From: Pseudomonadota bacterium
GTDB taxonomy: Bacteria > Pseudomonadota > Gammaproteobacteria > Burkholderiales > Burkholderiaceae_B
Direction: 5' to 3'
NCBI GenBank assembly: GCA_023427085.1
Contig: JAEZBO010000269.1
Location: forward strand, 1-22,227
DNA length: 22,227 bases
Shown here: positions 1 to 7,123 of the stretch, one piece after another
Layout: the number at the start of each line of letters is the position of its first letter
Numbering within the stretch: position 1 is the first letter of the stretch
The notes under the pieces: model-generated
The model's input: the letters and a program-made list of their open reading frames with translations, nothing else
Told to the model about the DNA's origin: nothing
The model's database searches: none
Program-made: the position numbers and the translations under genes

Positions 1-859
1 GCGCGGCGCCGGCCTTGAGCGCCTGCACCGCTTGCGGCAGGCGCGGCCCCAGCCCGAGGATCAGCAGGTCGTCCATCTCGATGACGCCGCCGTGGCGCGC
101 CGCCGGCGTGCCGGCGATGCCGGGCGAGGCCAGCAGGCCGTCCATGCCGCCGCTGGCCGGCAGCGACGTGGCGGTGACGACGATCAGCTCGGGCGCCAGC
201 GTCAGCAAGCTTTCGGCCGACAGCGGCTGGTACCCGCGCTGGCCCGCCAGCACGTTGTTCAGTCCCGCCAGCTTCAGGATGGCGTCGGCGGCGCTGCCGT
301 CCCCGGCACCCAGCGGCGTGCCGCTGCGGTTCATGATGACCAGCGTCCTGAGCGGCGGCGCCTCGACCGCCTGCGCCCGCGCCAGCTCGCGCTCGAGCTG
401 GCCGACCAGGCCGCCGGCCTGCGCCTCGCGGCCCAGCGCGGCGGCCACCGCGACGATGCGCGCACGCAGCGATGCCAGCGTCGCGCCGTCCGGCACCTTG
501 ACCACCGTCAGGCCAAGCGATTGCAGGCGTGCCAGCGCATCGGGCGGCCCGGCCTGCTCGGAGGCCAGCACCAGATCGGGCCGCAGCGCGGCCACGCCCT
601 CGACCGGCACGCTGCGGTAGTAGCCCACTTGCGGCAGGCGCGTGGCCTCGGGTGGATACAGGCTGGAGATGTCGGTGCCGACGACCGCGTCGCCGGCGCC
701 CAGTGCATAGACGATCTCGGTGACGGTGCCGCCCAGCGTGACGACACGCGCCTGCGCCCACGCGCCCGGTACGGCGCACAGCGCCAGCAGCCACGCCAGT
801 GCCAGGCGCGACCACGCCACGGCGCCACGGCGGCGCACTTCAGCTGGCCAAGGGTTCAT
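1..859 (-). CDS. bhuT: Periplasmic haem-binding protein BhuT/HmuT (3' end cut by window edge)
   Basis: This is the substrate-binding protein of a haem ABC importer, which would carry haem in the periplasm to the BhuUV permease/ATPase. Reading the minus strand from ATG at 859 gives an open frame that runs off the left edge, about 286 codons, close to full family length. The N-terminus is a signal peptide: a charged RRR stretch, a Leu/Ala-rich core, and an AWA-QA cleavage site near residue 36. The mature part starts RVVTLGGTVTEIVYALG, typical of the HmuT/BtuF-type fold, and later has PQVGYYR (about residues 76-82), whose tyrosines are candidate haem ligands. I chose ATG 859 because GGAG lies 7 bases upstream; it overlaps bhuS by 20 bases. 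A GTG at 838, just after the bhuS stop, is the alternative but has no ribosome-binding site. The permease and ATPase genes would lie beyond the left edge. Confidence 0.88.
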   Translation of the reverse strand, partial: MNPWPAEVRRRGAVAWSRLALAWLLALCAVPGAWAQARVVTLGGTVTEIVYALGAGDAVVGTDISSLYPPEATRLPQVGYYRSVPVEGVAALRPDLVLASEQAGPPDALARLQSLGLTVVKVPDGATLASLRARIVAVAAALGREAQAGGLVGQLERELARAQAVEAPPLRTLVIMNRSGTPLGAGDGSAADAILKLAGLNNVLAGQRGYQPLSAESLLTLAPELIVVTATSLPASGGMDGLLASPGIAGTPAARHGGVIEMDDLLILGLGPRLPQAVQALKAGAA

Positions 860-1889
860 CGCAAAGCTCCACCAGGGTTTCCCGCCAGGCGCGCAGTTCG
901 GGCCGGCCCGGCTTGCGCGCACCAAAGAACTGCACGATCAGCTCGCCGGTCTCGGCATAAGCCTCGAGCGAGGTGACCCAGCCGTCGTCGGTCGGCTTGT
1001 TGACCACCCAGGCCGATGCGATGGCATCGACGTTCAGGTGCAGGTTGAACAGCTGGTCTTCGACGTGCAGCCACGAACCGGCGCGGCTTACGTTGTAGAC
1101 CGGACCGGTGTGGATCTGGACGATACCGCGATTGCTGACGAAGCACATCACCGGCAGGCCGCGCGCGGCGACCTGCGTCAGCAAACGCTGCACGCCGGCC
1201 ACGCCGACCTCCTGGGCCAGGTCGCTGCCGACGCTCTGCAAGGCGCCGACCCGCGAGACCTGGAAACGCTGCAACAGCGGAAAGAACTGGTGCGTATCGC
1301 GCAGCGCCAGCCAGCCGGCTCGCAGGCCTTCCCCATCGTCGGGCCGGTCGAGCGCTGGCGCGACATGATAGGTGCGCAGCTGCGGCCATTGCCGCTCGGC
1401 CGCCGCATGGCGGGTCACCAGCGCGTGCAGGTCGGGCAGATGGGTGTTGGGCGTGGCGTAGACCTTGTGCACCGCGGTGCCCGAGCCATCGAAGAACTGC
1501 AGGCTGCGCCGGCCGGTCTGCGCGACCGCCCAGACGCTGTCCCAATGAGCGAAAAAAACCCGCAGATCGATATCCGGGCCTACGACCAGTCCTATCTTGC
1601 CTTCGATACGCACGTTCTGGTAGCGACCGGTGCGCTCGTGCACGCACCAGGGATTGCGCGTGACGGCCATCACTTCGTTGACGTCGCCCAGGTCGCGGAA
1701 CAGCTCCAGCGGCGGCACGTCGAGCCGTTCGGCCACGAAGTCGCCGCATTGCGCGGCCAGCAGCTCGACCTCGGCCACGCCCAGGCGATCCGCCATCGTG
1801 CGCACGCGCAGGCCGGGCTCGGCGTCGGCCAGCGCCTGGTAGCGGTCGCGCAACTGCTGCGCCCGCTGGTCGAAATCGGTACCGCTCAT
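840..1889 (-). CDS. bhuS: Cytoplasmic haem-handling protein BhuS/HmuS
   Basis: A 349-residue protein of the HmuS/ChuS/PhuS family, which accepts haem in the cytoplasm after import and passes it to, or acts as, a haem-degrading enzyme. The tandem structural repeat of the family is visible: NPWCVHERTGRY with a following haem-pocket region in the N-terminal half, and GIVQIHTGPVYNV, NLHLNVDAIASAWVVNKPT and VTSLEAY in the C-terminal half. The sequence DTHQFF places the expected axial histidine at His200 (compare His209 of PhuS). Length matches the family. It is followed by bhuT with a 20-base overlap, so the two are probably translationally coupled. No Shine-Dalgarno sequence is evident before ATG 1889. 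The TonB-dependent receptor gene usually found just upstream is missing; instead the yqjK-like gene ends about 70 bases upstream on the same strand. A run of seven T (coding strand) lies at 1552-1558. Confidence 0.93.
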   Translation of the reverse strand: MSGTDFDQRAQQLRDRYQALADAEPGLRVRTMADRLGVAEVELLAAQCGDFVAERLDVPPLELFRDLGDVNEVMAVTRNPWCVHERTGRYQNVRIEGKIGLVVGPDIDLRVFFAHWDSVWAVAQTGRRSLQFFDGSGTAVHKVYATPNTHLPDLHALVTRHAAAERQWPQLRTYHVAPALDRPDDGEGLRAGWLALRDTHQFFPLLQRFQVSRVGALQSVGSDLAQEVGVAGVQRLLTQVAARGLPVMCFVSNRGIVQIHTGPVYNVSRAGSWLHVEDQLFNLHLNVDAIASAWVVNKPTDDGWVTSLEAYAETGELIVQFFGARKPGRPELRAWRETLVELCDEPLAS

Positions 1890-1917
1890 CGGGATGGGGT
1901 TGACAAAGGGCTGAGTA

Positions 1918-1965
1918 CGGACGGCCGCATGGGCCGTCCGCTACTGCGGCAGACCGCTCAGTAGC
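1918..1965 (-). terminator. Two adjacent hairpins between yqjK-like gene and bhuS
   Basis: Two inverted repeats sit back to back. The arms at 1918-1926 and 1932-1940 are perfect 9-base complements around a 5-base loop. The arms at 1940-1946 and 1959-1965 are perfect 7-base complements with a further inner 3-base pairing, and this second hairpin includes the yqjK-like stop codon. Neither is followed by a U-run on the minus strand. They could weaken read-through into bhuS, protect the upstream mRNA 3' end, or form mutually exclusive structures because they share position 1940. The terminator role is inferred. Confidence 0.35.
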
Positions 1966-2332
1966 GGGACTGCGACTGCCTGGCGCCGGCCGCGGCGCCC
2001 GGTTGCGCCCGGCGGCCCAGCCACCAGCGCAGGCCCTGCCAGGCCACCATGCCGAGCGCGCCGATCTTGAGCACGCGCTTGCGGCGGCCGGCCGCGAACA
2101 GCGCGGACAGCGACGACAGCAGGAAGGGATATTGCCGCAGCAGCACCATGCCCTGCGTCAGCATCGACGAGGCGGGCATCTTGCTGAGGCCGCCCAGCAC
2201 CGCCAGGGGGCCCAGCGACCGGCCGACCTGGCCGAAGTGGGCGGACAGCGCCTCGCGCTCGACCGCGGCGCGGGCGCGCAGCAGTTCGAGGCGGACGCCA
2301 CGATCGACGTGGGCGGGATGTCGGTTAGTCAT
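1958..2332 (-). CDS. YqjK-like small protein, third gene of the yqjDE cluster
   Basis: A 124-residue protein with a basic, helical N-terminus (residues 12-30, rich in Arg, Glu and Leu), a moderately hydrophobic middle (about 60-80), a basic RRKR patch at 83-86, and a short hydrophobic segment with aromatic residues (VAWQGLRWWLGRR, 96-108). This pattern and its place right after yqjE match the YqjK-like proteins that follow YqjD and YqjE in enterobacteria, although direct sequence identity looks weak by eye. Molecular function is unknown. AAGGA lies 10 bases before the ATG, and the gene starts 23 bases after the yqjE stop, so it is probably in the same operon. The C-terminal tail is Ala/Gly/Ser/Arg-rich and probably disordered. 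Confidence 0.7.
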   Translation of the reverse strand: MTNRHPAHVDRGVRLELLRARAAVEREALSAHFGQVGRSLGPLAVLGGLSKMPASSMLTQGMVLLRQYPFLLSSLSALFAAGRRKRVLKIGALGMVAWQGLRWWLGRRAQPGAAAGARQSQSRY

Positions 2333-2355
2333 CGGCTGGCCATCCTTGGATCGCG

Positions 2356-2796
2356 TCAGGGGCCGCGCCGCGGGGCGCCGGCCTGCTGCCGCAGGGCTGG
2401 GGAATCATCATCGTCGTGCAGCTCGTCGTCACGGCGCGGCGAGAACGTCGTGACGTCGCGGCTGAGCTCGCGCACCGTGACGTTGAACGGCGCCGGACCA
2501 TCGACCAGTTCGCTGCGCAACTTGAGCACCAGCACCAGGCCGATCAGGCCGTAGACCGCTGCCAGCGCGCCCAGCGCCAGGTAACGATCTTCGGTCGGCC
2601 AGAACATCACGGCCACCAGGATCGAGAACACCAGCAGGGCGAGCGCCAGGAACAGCAAGGCCGCGAAGGCCAGCGCCAGCACCTTGATGAGACGGGTTTT
2701 TTCTTCGGCCAGCTCGAGCCCGAAGATCTCCAGGCGCGTGCGCACCAGCGAGATCAATCCGCTCGAGATCGAACCTACGGTTTTTTTCAAGCCCAT
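2356..2796 (-). CDS. yqjE: YqjE-like inner-membrane protein (phage-holin-like superfamily)
   Basis: A 146-residue membrane protein. An amphipathic N-terminus with the family-typical stretch RTRLEIFGLELAEEK (20-34) precedes two hydrophobic spans at about 38-66 and 72-93. The C-terminus is soluble and very acidic (DDELHDDDD at 123-131). The LEL-x-EEK motif before the first span is characteristic of the YqjE family, often labelled phage holin superfamily; in E. coli YqjE is an inner-membrane protein encoded next to YqjD, and its function is unresolved. The gene sits 58 bases after yqjD and 23 bases before the yqjK-like gene. No strong ribosome-binding site precedes ATG 2796. Codons 4-6 contain a run of seven A (coding strand, 2781-2787), unusual in such GC-rich DNA and a possible slippage site. 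Confidence 0.85.
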   Translation of the reverse strand: MGLKKTVGSISSGLISLVRTRLEIFGLELAEEKTRLIKVLALAFAALLFLALALLVFSILVAVMFWPTEDRYLALGALAAVYGLIGLVLVLKLRSELVDGPAPFNVTVRELSRDVTTFSPRRDDELHDDDDSPALRQQAGAPRRGP

Positions 2797-2854
2797 ATGG
2801 CTATACGCGTCGGGAAAAGGCGGGCGTGGCGCGAGGCCTTGCCCTGCCCTTTTC

Positions 2855-3175
2855 TCAACGACGTCCCAGAAGCAGGCCGATCAACACGCCGGTCAGGCCA
2901 GCTGCCGCGATCGATTGCCAGGGGTTGTCGTGGACGTAGTCGTCGGTCACGCGGGCGGCCTTGCGGCTGCGCTCGACCAGGGCGTCCTGCGCGTCGTAGA
3001 GGGCTTCGCGGGTGCGCTTGAGCGACACCAGCGCACGCTCGCGCAGCTCGACCGCGCGGTCTCCGGTGGAGGCGGCGGCCTCGCGCAGCAGATCCTCGGC
3101 GTCGGTCAGGCTGGTCTTGACGCTGTCGATGAGCTTGTCCTTGGAATTGCTAGCGTCGTAATGATTGACGGCCAT
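2855..3175 (-). CDS. yqjD: YqjD/ElaB-family C-tail-anchored protein (DUF883)
   Basis: A 106-residue protein with a long charged, probably coiled-coil region (about 12-75) and a single C-terminal glycine-rich membrane segment (SIAAAGLTGVLIGLLLG, 88-104) ending in GRR. The VHDNPWQSIA motif just before the segment is the hallmark of the DUF883 family (ElaB/YqjD/YgaM). In E. coli these inner-membrane proteins can bind ribosomes through the soluble part and are induced in stationary phase; whether that holds here is inferred. The start is well supported: an excellent AAGGAGAGG lies 7 bases before the ATG. It is the first gene of the yqjD-yqjE-yqjK-like run. Confidence 0.92.
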   Translation of the reverse strand: MAVNHYDASNSKDKLIDSVKTSLTDAEDLLREAAASTGDRAVELRERALVSLKRTREALYDAQDALVERSRKAARVTDDYVHDNPWQSIAAAGLTGVLIGLLLGRR

Positions 3176-3182
3176 GATTGCA

Positions 3183-3244
3183 CCTCTCCTTGATGATCCG
3201 GGATGTCCCAGATGATAGCAGCGTCACCGGGGGTTCCGTCCCCC
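3183..3244 (-). promoter_or_regulatory. yqjD leader: strong ribosome-binding site and weak promoter candidate
   Basis: The minus strand carries AAGGAGAGG at 3191-3183, among the best ribosome-binding sites in the window. A TATCAT at 3217-3212 could be a -10 element, but nothing at the right spacing resembles TTGACA, so an alternative sigma factor is possible. A short 5-base hairpin (GGGGG at 3229-3233, CCCCC at 3240-3244) lies just upstream. Promoter placement is tentative; the ribosome-binding site is clear. Confidence 0.35.
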
Positions 3245-3314
3245 TGAGTTTCACCCGCTTACCTATGGTTTTGACCTCGCAATATTCGTCCGGTCGAACA
3301 CCGCCGGACGGTCC

Positions 3315-4160
3315 TCAACGCACTTGCGTCACCTCGATGACCGAGCGCTGCCCAGCCTGCATGATTTCCTGCTTGAGCACCATGCCGACCTCGGGGCAGA
3401 ACCAGTCGGTCACTTCCGACTTGAGCGCCGGGATCGGCAACACCAGGCCGTTGAAGCTGGCCTGCGTGGCGCCGGTATTGCGCGAATAACGGATCGGCCA
3501 GCACGACTGGCTGCCGGCCGCGGCGGTGTCGATGGTGGCGCGGGCGCCCACCACCCGCTCGCCGATGTTGAAGGTGGTGGGCGGCAGGCCGACCTCGCCC
3601 TTGGGGCCGCGGTCGCCGATCTCGAGCTGGAAGCTGTCGCCGGGCAGGCGCTGGCCCTCGCCGGTGATCGGCGTGCCGTAGCCGAACAGGCCCAGCAGGC
3701 GCAGGTCGAAGTCGCCGCTGGCCGAACCGCCGCCGCGCCGCTGGAAGCTCGACCGGCCGTCATTGACCTGCAGCCGGTGATCGATGTCGGACTTGCCGCC
3801 CGGCAGGCCGGCCAGCCCGTAGCTGGCATTGCCGCGCACGTCGGCGGCGCAGCGCTGGTCGCCCTGCTTGGACACGCCCGAGAACGACAGGTCGGCCTGG
3901 ACCTGGATGATGCCGGTGCCCGACACCTGCAGGCGGCCACCGTCGTGCATGAAACGCGCCTGGCAGATGCCCGAAGGCGCCGGCTGCGCGGCCTGCGCCG
4001 CGCCCGGCACGGCGGCCGTGCCCAAGCCAAGCGCGCCCAGGCCGGCCAGCGACAGCGCGCCGGCGGCCAGCACACCCGCCACCCCCCGTACCCGGTGGGT
4101 GGCCGGTCGGGCAGGCACGGGGCCAGCACCAGCACGCAAGGAATTGAAGCGACTCTGCAT
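3315..4160 (-). CDS. Exported protein of unknown function, four cysteines
   Basis: A 281-residue protein I do not recognise. ATG 4160 is chosen because AGGAGA lies 6 bases upstream; the frame stays open to another ATG at 4256 but the extra 32 residues have no family-like features. The N-terminus is a long signal sequence: about 25 polar/basic residues, then an Ala/Gly/Leu-rich core (27-50) and a likely cleavage site after AAQA (57). The mature domain is beta-rich in appearance and has four cysteines (66, 104, 220, 255), enough for two periplasmic disulfides. The C-terminus carries WFCPEVGMVLKQEI (253-266), which resembles the W-x-x-P-x-x-G-x-V-x-K pattern at the end of several periplasmic beta-sandwich proteins (weak, pattern-level similarity). 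It is transcribed away from cysG and ends 140 bases upstream of yqjD, so probably forms its own unit. Confidence 0.75.
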   Translation of the reverse strand: MQSRFNSLRAGAGPVPARPATHRVRGVAGVLAAGALSLAGLGALGLGTAAVPGAAQAAQPAPSGICQARFMHDGGRLQVSGTGIIQVQADLSFSGVSKQGDQRCAADVRGNASYGLAGLPGGKSDIDHRLQVNDGRSSFQRRGGGSASGDFDLRLLGLFGYGTPITGEGQRLPGDSFQLEIGDRGPKGEVGLPPTTFNIGERVVGARATIDTAAAGSQSCWPIRYSRNTGATQASFNGLVLPIPALKSEVTDWFCPEVGMVLKQEIMQAGQRSVIEVTQVR

Positions 4161-4289
4161 CCGGGATCTCCTGTGTTGCGCGGGCCCGCCAGCCTGGGCC
4201 GGCACCGGGCACGCCTGAGCGTTCGGCCGATGGTACCGTGCCGCGCCGGTGCGCAAGGCTCCAAAGCGTGTCCAAACCTGACGCCGCTC

Positions 4290-4317
4290 CTTATAAGCAG
4301 AAGAAATAAATAACCAA
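4290..4317 (-). promoter_or_regulatory. Promoter candidate for the exported protein gene
   Basis: On the minus strand TTGGTT (4317-4312), a 16-base spacer and TATAAG (4295-4290) form a plausible sigma-70 promoter inside an unusually AT-rich patch (about 4288-4325). The predicted transcript starts near 4283 and leaves a leader of about 120 bases before ATG 4160. Confidence 0.45.
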
Positions 4318-4328
4318 TCAACAATGCG

Positions 4329-4358
4329 TTGCAGAGATGAAGCGCGGCCTTCTACGAT
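4329..4358 (+). promoter_or_regulatory. Weak promoter candidate for cysG
   Basis: TTGCAG (4329-4334), an 18-base spacer and TACGAT (4353-4358) lie upstream of cysG, giving a predicted leader of about 50 bases. Matches to consensus are only partial. I see no clear CysB-type or other operator. Confidence 0.3.
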
Positions 4359-4415
4359 GACCGGATCCGGCGAGCCGGCAATCCTGTTGCGCCCGTCCGC
4401 CTGCTGAACCGTCCA

Positions 4416-5813
4416 ATGAAACTATTTCCCCTCTTTGCCGACCTGAACGGCCGCCCGGTGCTGGTCGTCGGCGGCGGCGCGGTCGCGCAACGCAAGGCAC
4501 AGGCCCTGCTCGAGGCCGGTGCCGACGTCGCCGTCGGCGCGCCCGACCTGACCGACACGCTGCGGCAATGGGCCGCCGCCGGCCGCGTGCGCCATCTGGC
4601 CGGCGAGTTCGATCCGGCCTGGCTGCAGGACGTCTGGCTGGTCATCGCCGCCACCGACCAGCGCGAGGTCAACGCACAGGTCGCGCAGGCCGGCCAGGCC
4701 CGCCGGCTGCTGGTCAACGTGGTCGACGATCCCGAACTGTCGTCGTTCCAGGTGCCGTCCATCGTCGACCGCTCACCGCTGATCGTGGCGATCTCGTCGT
4801 CGGGCACCGCGCCGGTACTGGCGCGCCGGTTGCGCGAACGCATCGAGAGCCTGTTCGACCACACGCTGGGGCCGCTGGCCGACCTGGCCGCGCGCCACCG
4901 CCAGCGGATCCGCGCGGCGCGCGCCGAGATGGGTGCGCGCCGCGGCTTCTACGACTGGCTGCTGGACGGCCCGGTCGCGGCGCTGCTGCGCCAGGGCCGC
5001 CCGGCCCAGGCCGAGGCCGTACTCGAGGCCGAACTGGCCACGCCGGCGCCGCGGCCGCAGGGCCGCGTCTGCCTGGTCGGCGCCGGCCCCGGCGACGCCG
5101 GCCTGCTGACGCTCAAGGCCCTGCGCGCGCTCAACGAAGCCGACATCATTCTTTACGATCGGCTGGTCAGCGACGAGGTGCTGTCGCTGGCGCGCCGCGA
5201 CGCCGAACGGGTGTTCGTCGGCAAGCACTGCGGCGAGGACCATCACGCCACGCAGGCGCGCATCCACGCGCTGATGCGCGAGCATGCGGCGGCCGGCCAA
5301 CGCGTGGTGCGGCTCAAGGGCGGCGACGCATTCATCTTCGGCCGTGGCGGCGAAGAACTCGAATACCTGCGCGCCCACGGCGTGCCCTTCGAGGTGGTGC
5401 CGGGCGTGACCGCCGCGCTGGCCTGTGCGGCCTATGGCGGCGTGCCGCTGACTCACCGCGAGCACGCCCAGTCGGTGCAGCTGATCACCGCGCACAGCAA
5501 GGAAGAGAACGACACGCTGGACTGGGACGCGCTCGGACGCGGCCAGCAGACGCTGGCTTTCTACATGGGGGTGAGCCAGCTCGAGCGGCTGGCCGCGCGG
5601 CTGATGCGCCACGGCCGGGCCGGTGACACGCCCTGTGCGTTGATCGAGAATGGCACCCGCGCCGAACAGCGCGCCTTGTACGCTCCGCTGGCGACCATCG
5701 CCGCCGAGGCCGCCGCGCAAGGGTTCCGGCCGCCCTCGCTGCTGATCGTCGGCCAGGTTGCCGGACTGGGCCCGACGCTGGCGTGGTACGGCGAGGTGCT
5801 GGATCGGCGCTAA
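4416..5813 (+). CDS. cysG: Trifunctional siroheme synthase CysG
   Basis: A 465-residue fusion enzyme making siroheme, the prosthetic group of sulfite and nitrite reductases, from uroporphyrinogen III. The N-terminal half is the precorrin-2 dehydrogenase/sirohydrochlorin ferrochelatase: NAD-binding VVGGGAVAQRK (17-27), NVVDD with the catalytic Asp at 104, and AISSSG with Ser128, the position phosphorylated in Salmonella CysG. The C-terminal half is the SAM-dependent uroporphyrinogen III methyltransferase: VGAGPGDAGLLTLKAL (221-236), YDRLVS with Asp248, VGK with Lys270, VRLKGGDAFIFGRGGEE (298-314), VVPGVTAA and FYMG with Met384. Residue numbers match E. coli CysG almost one for one, so the protein is full-length and intact. 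ATG 4416 gives the canonical MKLFPLFADL start. The gene stands alone with no sulfur-assimilation neighbours in the window. Its TAA stop overlaps the stop of the convergent rhomboid gene. Confidence 0.97.
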   Translation: MKLFPLFADLNGRPVLVVGGGAVAQRKAQALLEAGADVAVGAPDLTDTLRQWAAAGRVRHLAGEFDPAWLQDVWLVIAATDQREVNAQVAQAGQARRLLVNVVDDPELSSFQVPSIVDRSPLIVAISSSGTAPVLARRLRERIESLFDHTLGPLADLAARHRQRIRAARAEMGARRGFYDWLLDGPVAALLRQGRPAQAEAVLEAELATPAPRPQGRVCLVGAGPGDAGLLTLKALRALNEADIILYDRLVSDEVLSLARRDAERVFVGKHCGEDHHATQARIHALMREHAAAGQRVVRLKGGDAFIFGRGGEELEYLRAHGVPFEVVPGVTAALACAAYGGVPLTHREHAQSVQLITAHSKEENDTLDWDALGRGQQTLAFYMGVSQLERLAARLMRHGRAGDTPCALIENGTRAEQRALYAPLATIAAEAAAQGFRPPSLLIVGQVAGLGPTLAWYGEVLDRR

Positions 5814-7123
5814 CCGGCCAGCGCTACGGGCGGCACCAGCCGCACGATCGCGATCGTCATGATCAGGCTGGCCACCGCCGTGCAGCCCAGCGTGAGCCAG
5901 CGCACGACCGAGCCGCGCGGCGCCGCGAACAGCGGCGGCACGCACAGCCCCAATACCAGGCCGGCCAGCAGCCCGCCCAGATGCGCGGCGTTGTCGATGC
6001 CGGGCCGCAGCAGACCGTGCCGCAGGGTTTCCGCGACCAGGATGAACAGGCTGACCAGCACGTGCGCGTTGGCGCCCAGCGCGTAGCGCCGGTGATGGCG
6101 CAGCCAGACCGCGAACAGCGCGCCGGCCAGGCCGAAGATCGCGCCCGACGCCCCCACCGACACGCTGGTGTGCGCGGCGAAATGCAGCGATGCCGCACTG
6201 GCCAGCAGGCCCGCGCCGACGTACACCAGCAGAAATCCGGCATTGCCGAGCCAGCGGGTCAGCAGCACGCCGGCGGCCCACAAGGCGTACAGATTCAGCG
6301 CCAGATGCAGCACGCCGGCATGCAGGAACATCGCCGTCAGCAGGCGCCAGCCCTGGCCGGCCTCGACCGCCAACGCGGTGTTGCCGCCCCAGCGCAGCAG
6401 GGTGATCGCCGATGGCGACCAGGGGCTGACGCCGAACAGCACCTGCATCAGCCACAGGCCCAGGCACAGACCGAACACCAGCCGCCAGGCCCACGCGGTC
6501 GGCGCCGCGCGGTCGAGCTGGCGCTCGAAGCGCGTCTCGGCGCGGCCACGTTCGATCGAGGCCTGCTGGCCGACCGCCCGCGCGGTCTCGGCCGCCTGGG
6601 CGCTGGCGGGTGCCCAATGGCGCATGGCCTGATCGAGCGCGTCGGCGACCCGCCATTGCTGCCGCCGCGGCAAGGCATGCAGCGGGACGCCGTAGCGCAA
6701 GCGCAAACGTTGCGGCAACAGCGCCGTCAGTCCGCCCGTCAGCGGCCGGTGCACATGCACCACCGCCACGCCATGGCCGCGATGCACCAGCAGCCACTCC
6801 AGCCGCAGCACGTCGTGCCACGGCACGAAGCCGCCGGGCAGGCGCGGCGAGCCGACGCCTTGCGGGTCCAGCCGCAGCAGCGGCCGGCCGCTGAAAAAAA
6901 TGGTCAGGTACAGCCACGCCAGCCACGCCGACAGCCAGCCGGGCAGGCTCAGCAGCACCGCGCCGCCGGCCTGGCCGTCGGCAGCCAGCAGCGCCGCGCA
7001 ACCCAGGAACAGCAGCGTGCCGAGCACCGAGCCGATGAGCCACAGGCCGCCCGAACTGCGCCAGCGCGCCTCGAAGACGATCGGCGCCAGCGGCTCGGCG
7101 CGGCGGCGCCGCCGCCGGTTCAT
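5810..7123 (-). CDS. Rhomboid intramembrane serine protease with long N-terminal extension
   Basis: A 437-residue membrane protein. The rhomboid core occupies about 210-430: GWRLLTAMFLHAGVLHLALNLYALW (258-282) with the conserved His273 and Asn277, the catalytic serine in VGASGAIFG (Ser326), and the catalytic histidine in DNAAHLGGLLAG (His381). It should cut membrane-protein substrates within the bilayer. The first 200 residues are not part of a standard rhomboid: a basic start (RRRRRR), two hydrophobic spans (about 26-47 and 58-78), then a soluble stretch (80-170) with LRLDPQGV and VPWHDVLRLEW, resembling bacterial PH-like domains (inference), then a linker. The ATG overlaps the upp stop (ATGA), implying translational coupling. 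The 3' end overlaps the cysG stop. A T7 run (coding strand, 6894-6900) lies at codons 75-77. Substrate is unknown. Confidence 0.9.
   Translation of the reverse strand: MNRRRRRRAEPLAPIVFEARWRSSGGLWLIGSVLGTLLFLGCAALLAADGQAGGAVLLSLPGWLSAWLAWLYLTIFFSGRPLLRLDPQGVGSPRLPGGFVPWHDVLRLEWLLVHRGHGVAVVHVHRPLTGGLTALLPQRLRLRYGVPLHALPRRQQWRVADALDQAMRHWAPASAQAAETARAVGQQASIERGRAETRFERQLDRAAPTAWAWRLVFGLCLGLWLMQVLFGVSPWSPSAITLLRWGGNTALAVEAGQGWRLLTAMFLHAGVLHLALNLYALWAAGVLLTRWLGNAGFLLVYVGAGLLASAASLHFAAHTSVSVGASGAIFGLAGALFAVWLRHHRRYALGANAHVLVSLFILVAETLRHGLLRPGIDNAAHLGGLLAGLVLGLCVPPLFAAPRGSVVRWLTLGCTAVASLIMTIAIVRLVPPVALAG

Noticed and set aside
4161..4256. Longer start (ATG 4256) for the exported protein
   Set aside because: The extra 32 residues are Arg/Pro/Ala-rich and precede a good ribosome-binding site and signal peptide starting at 4160.
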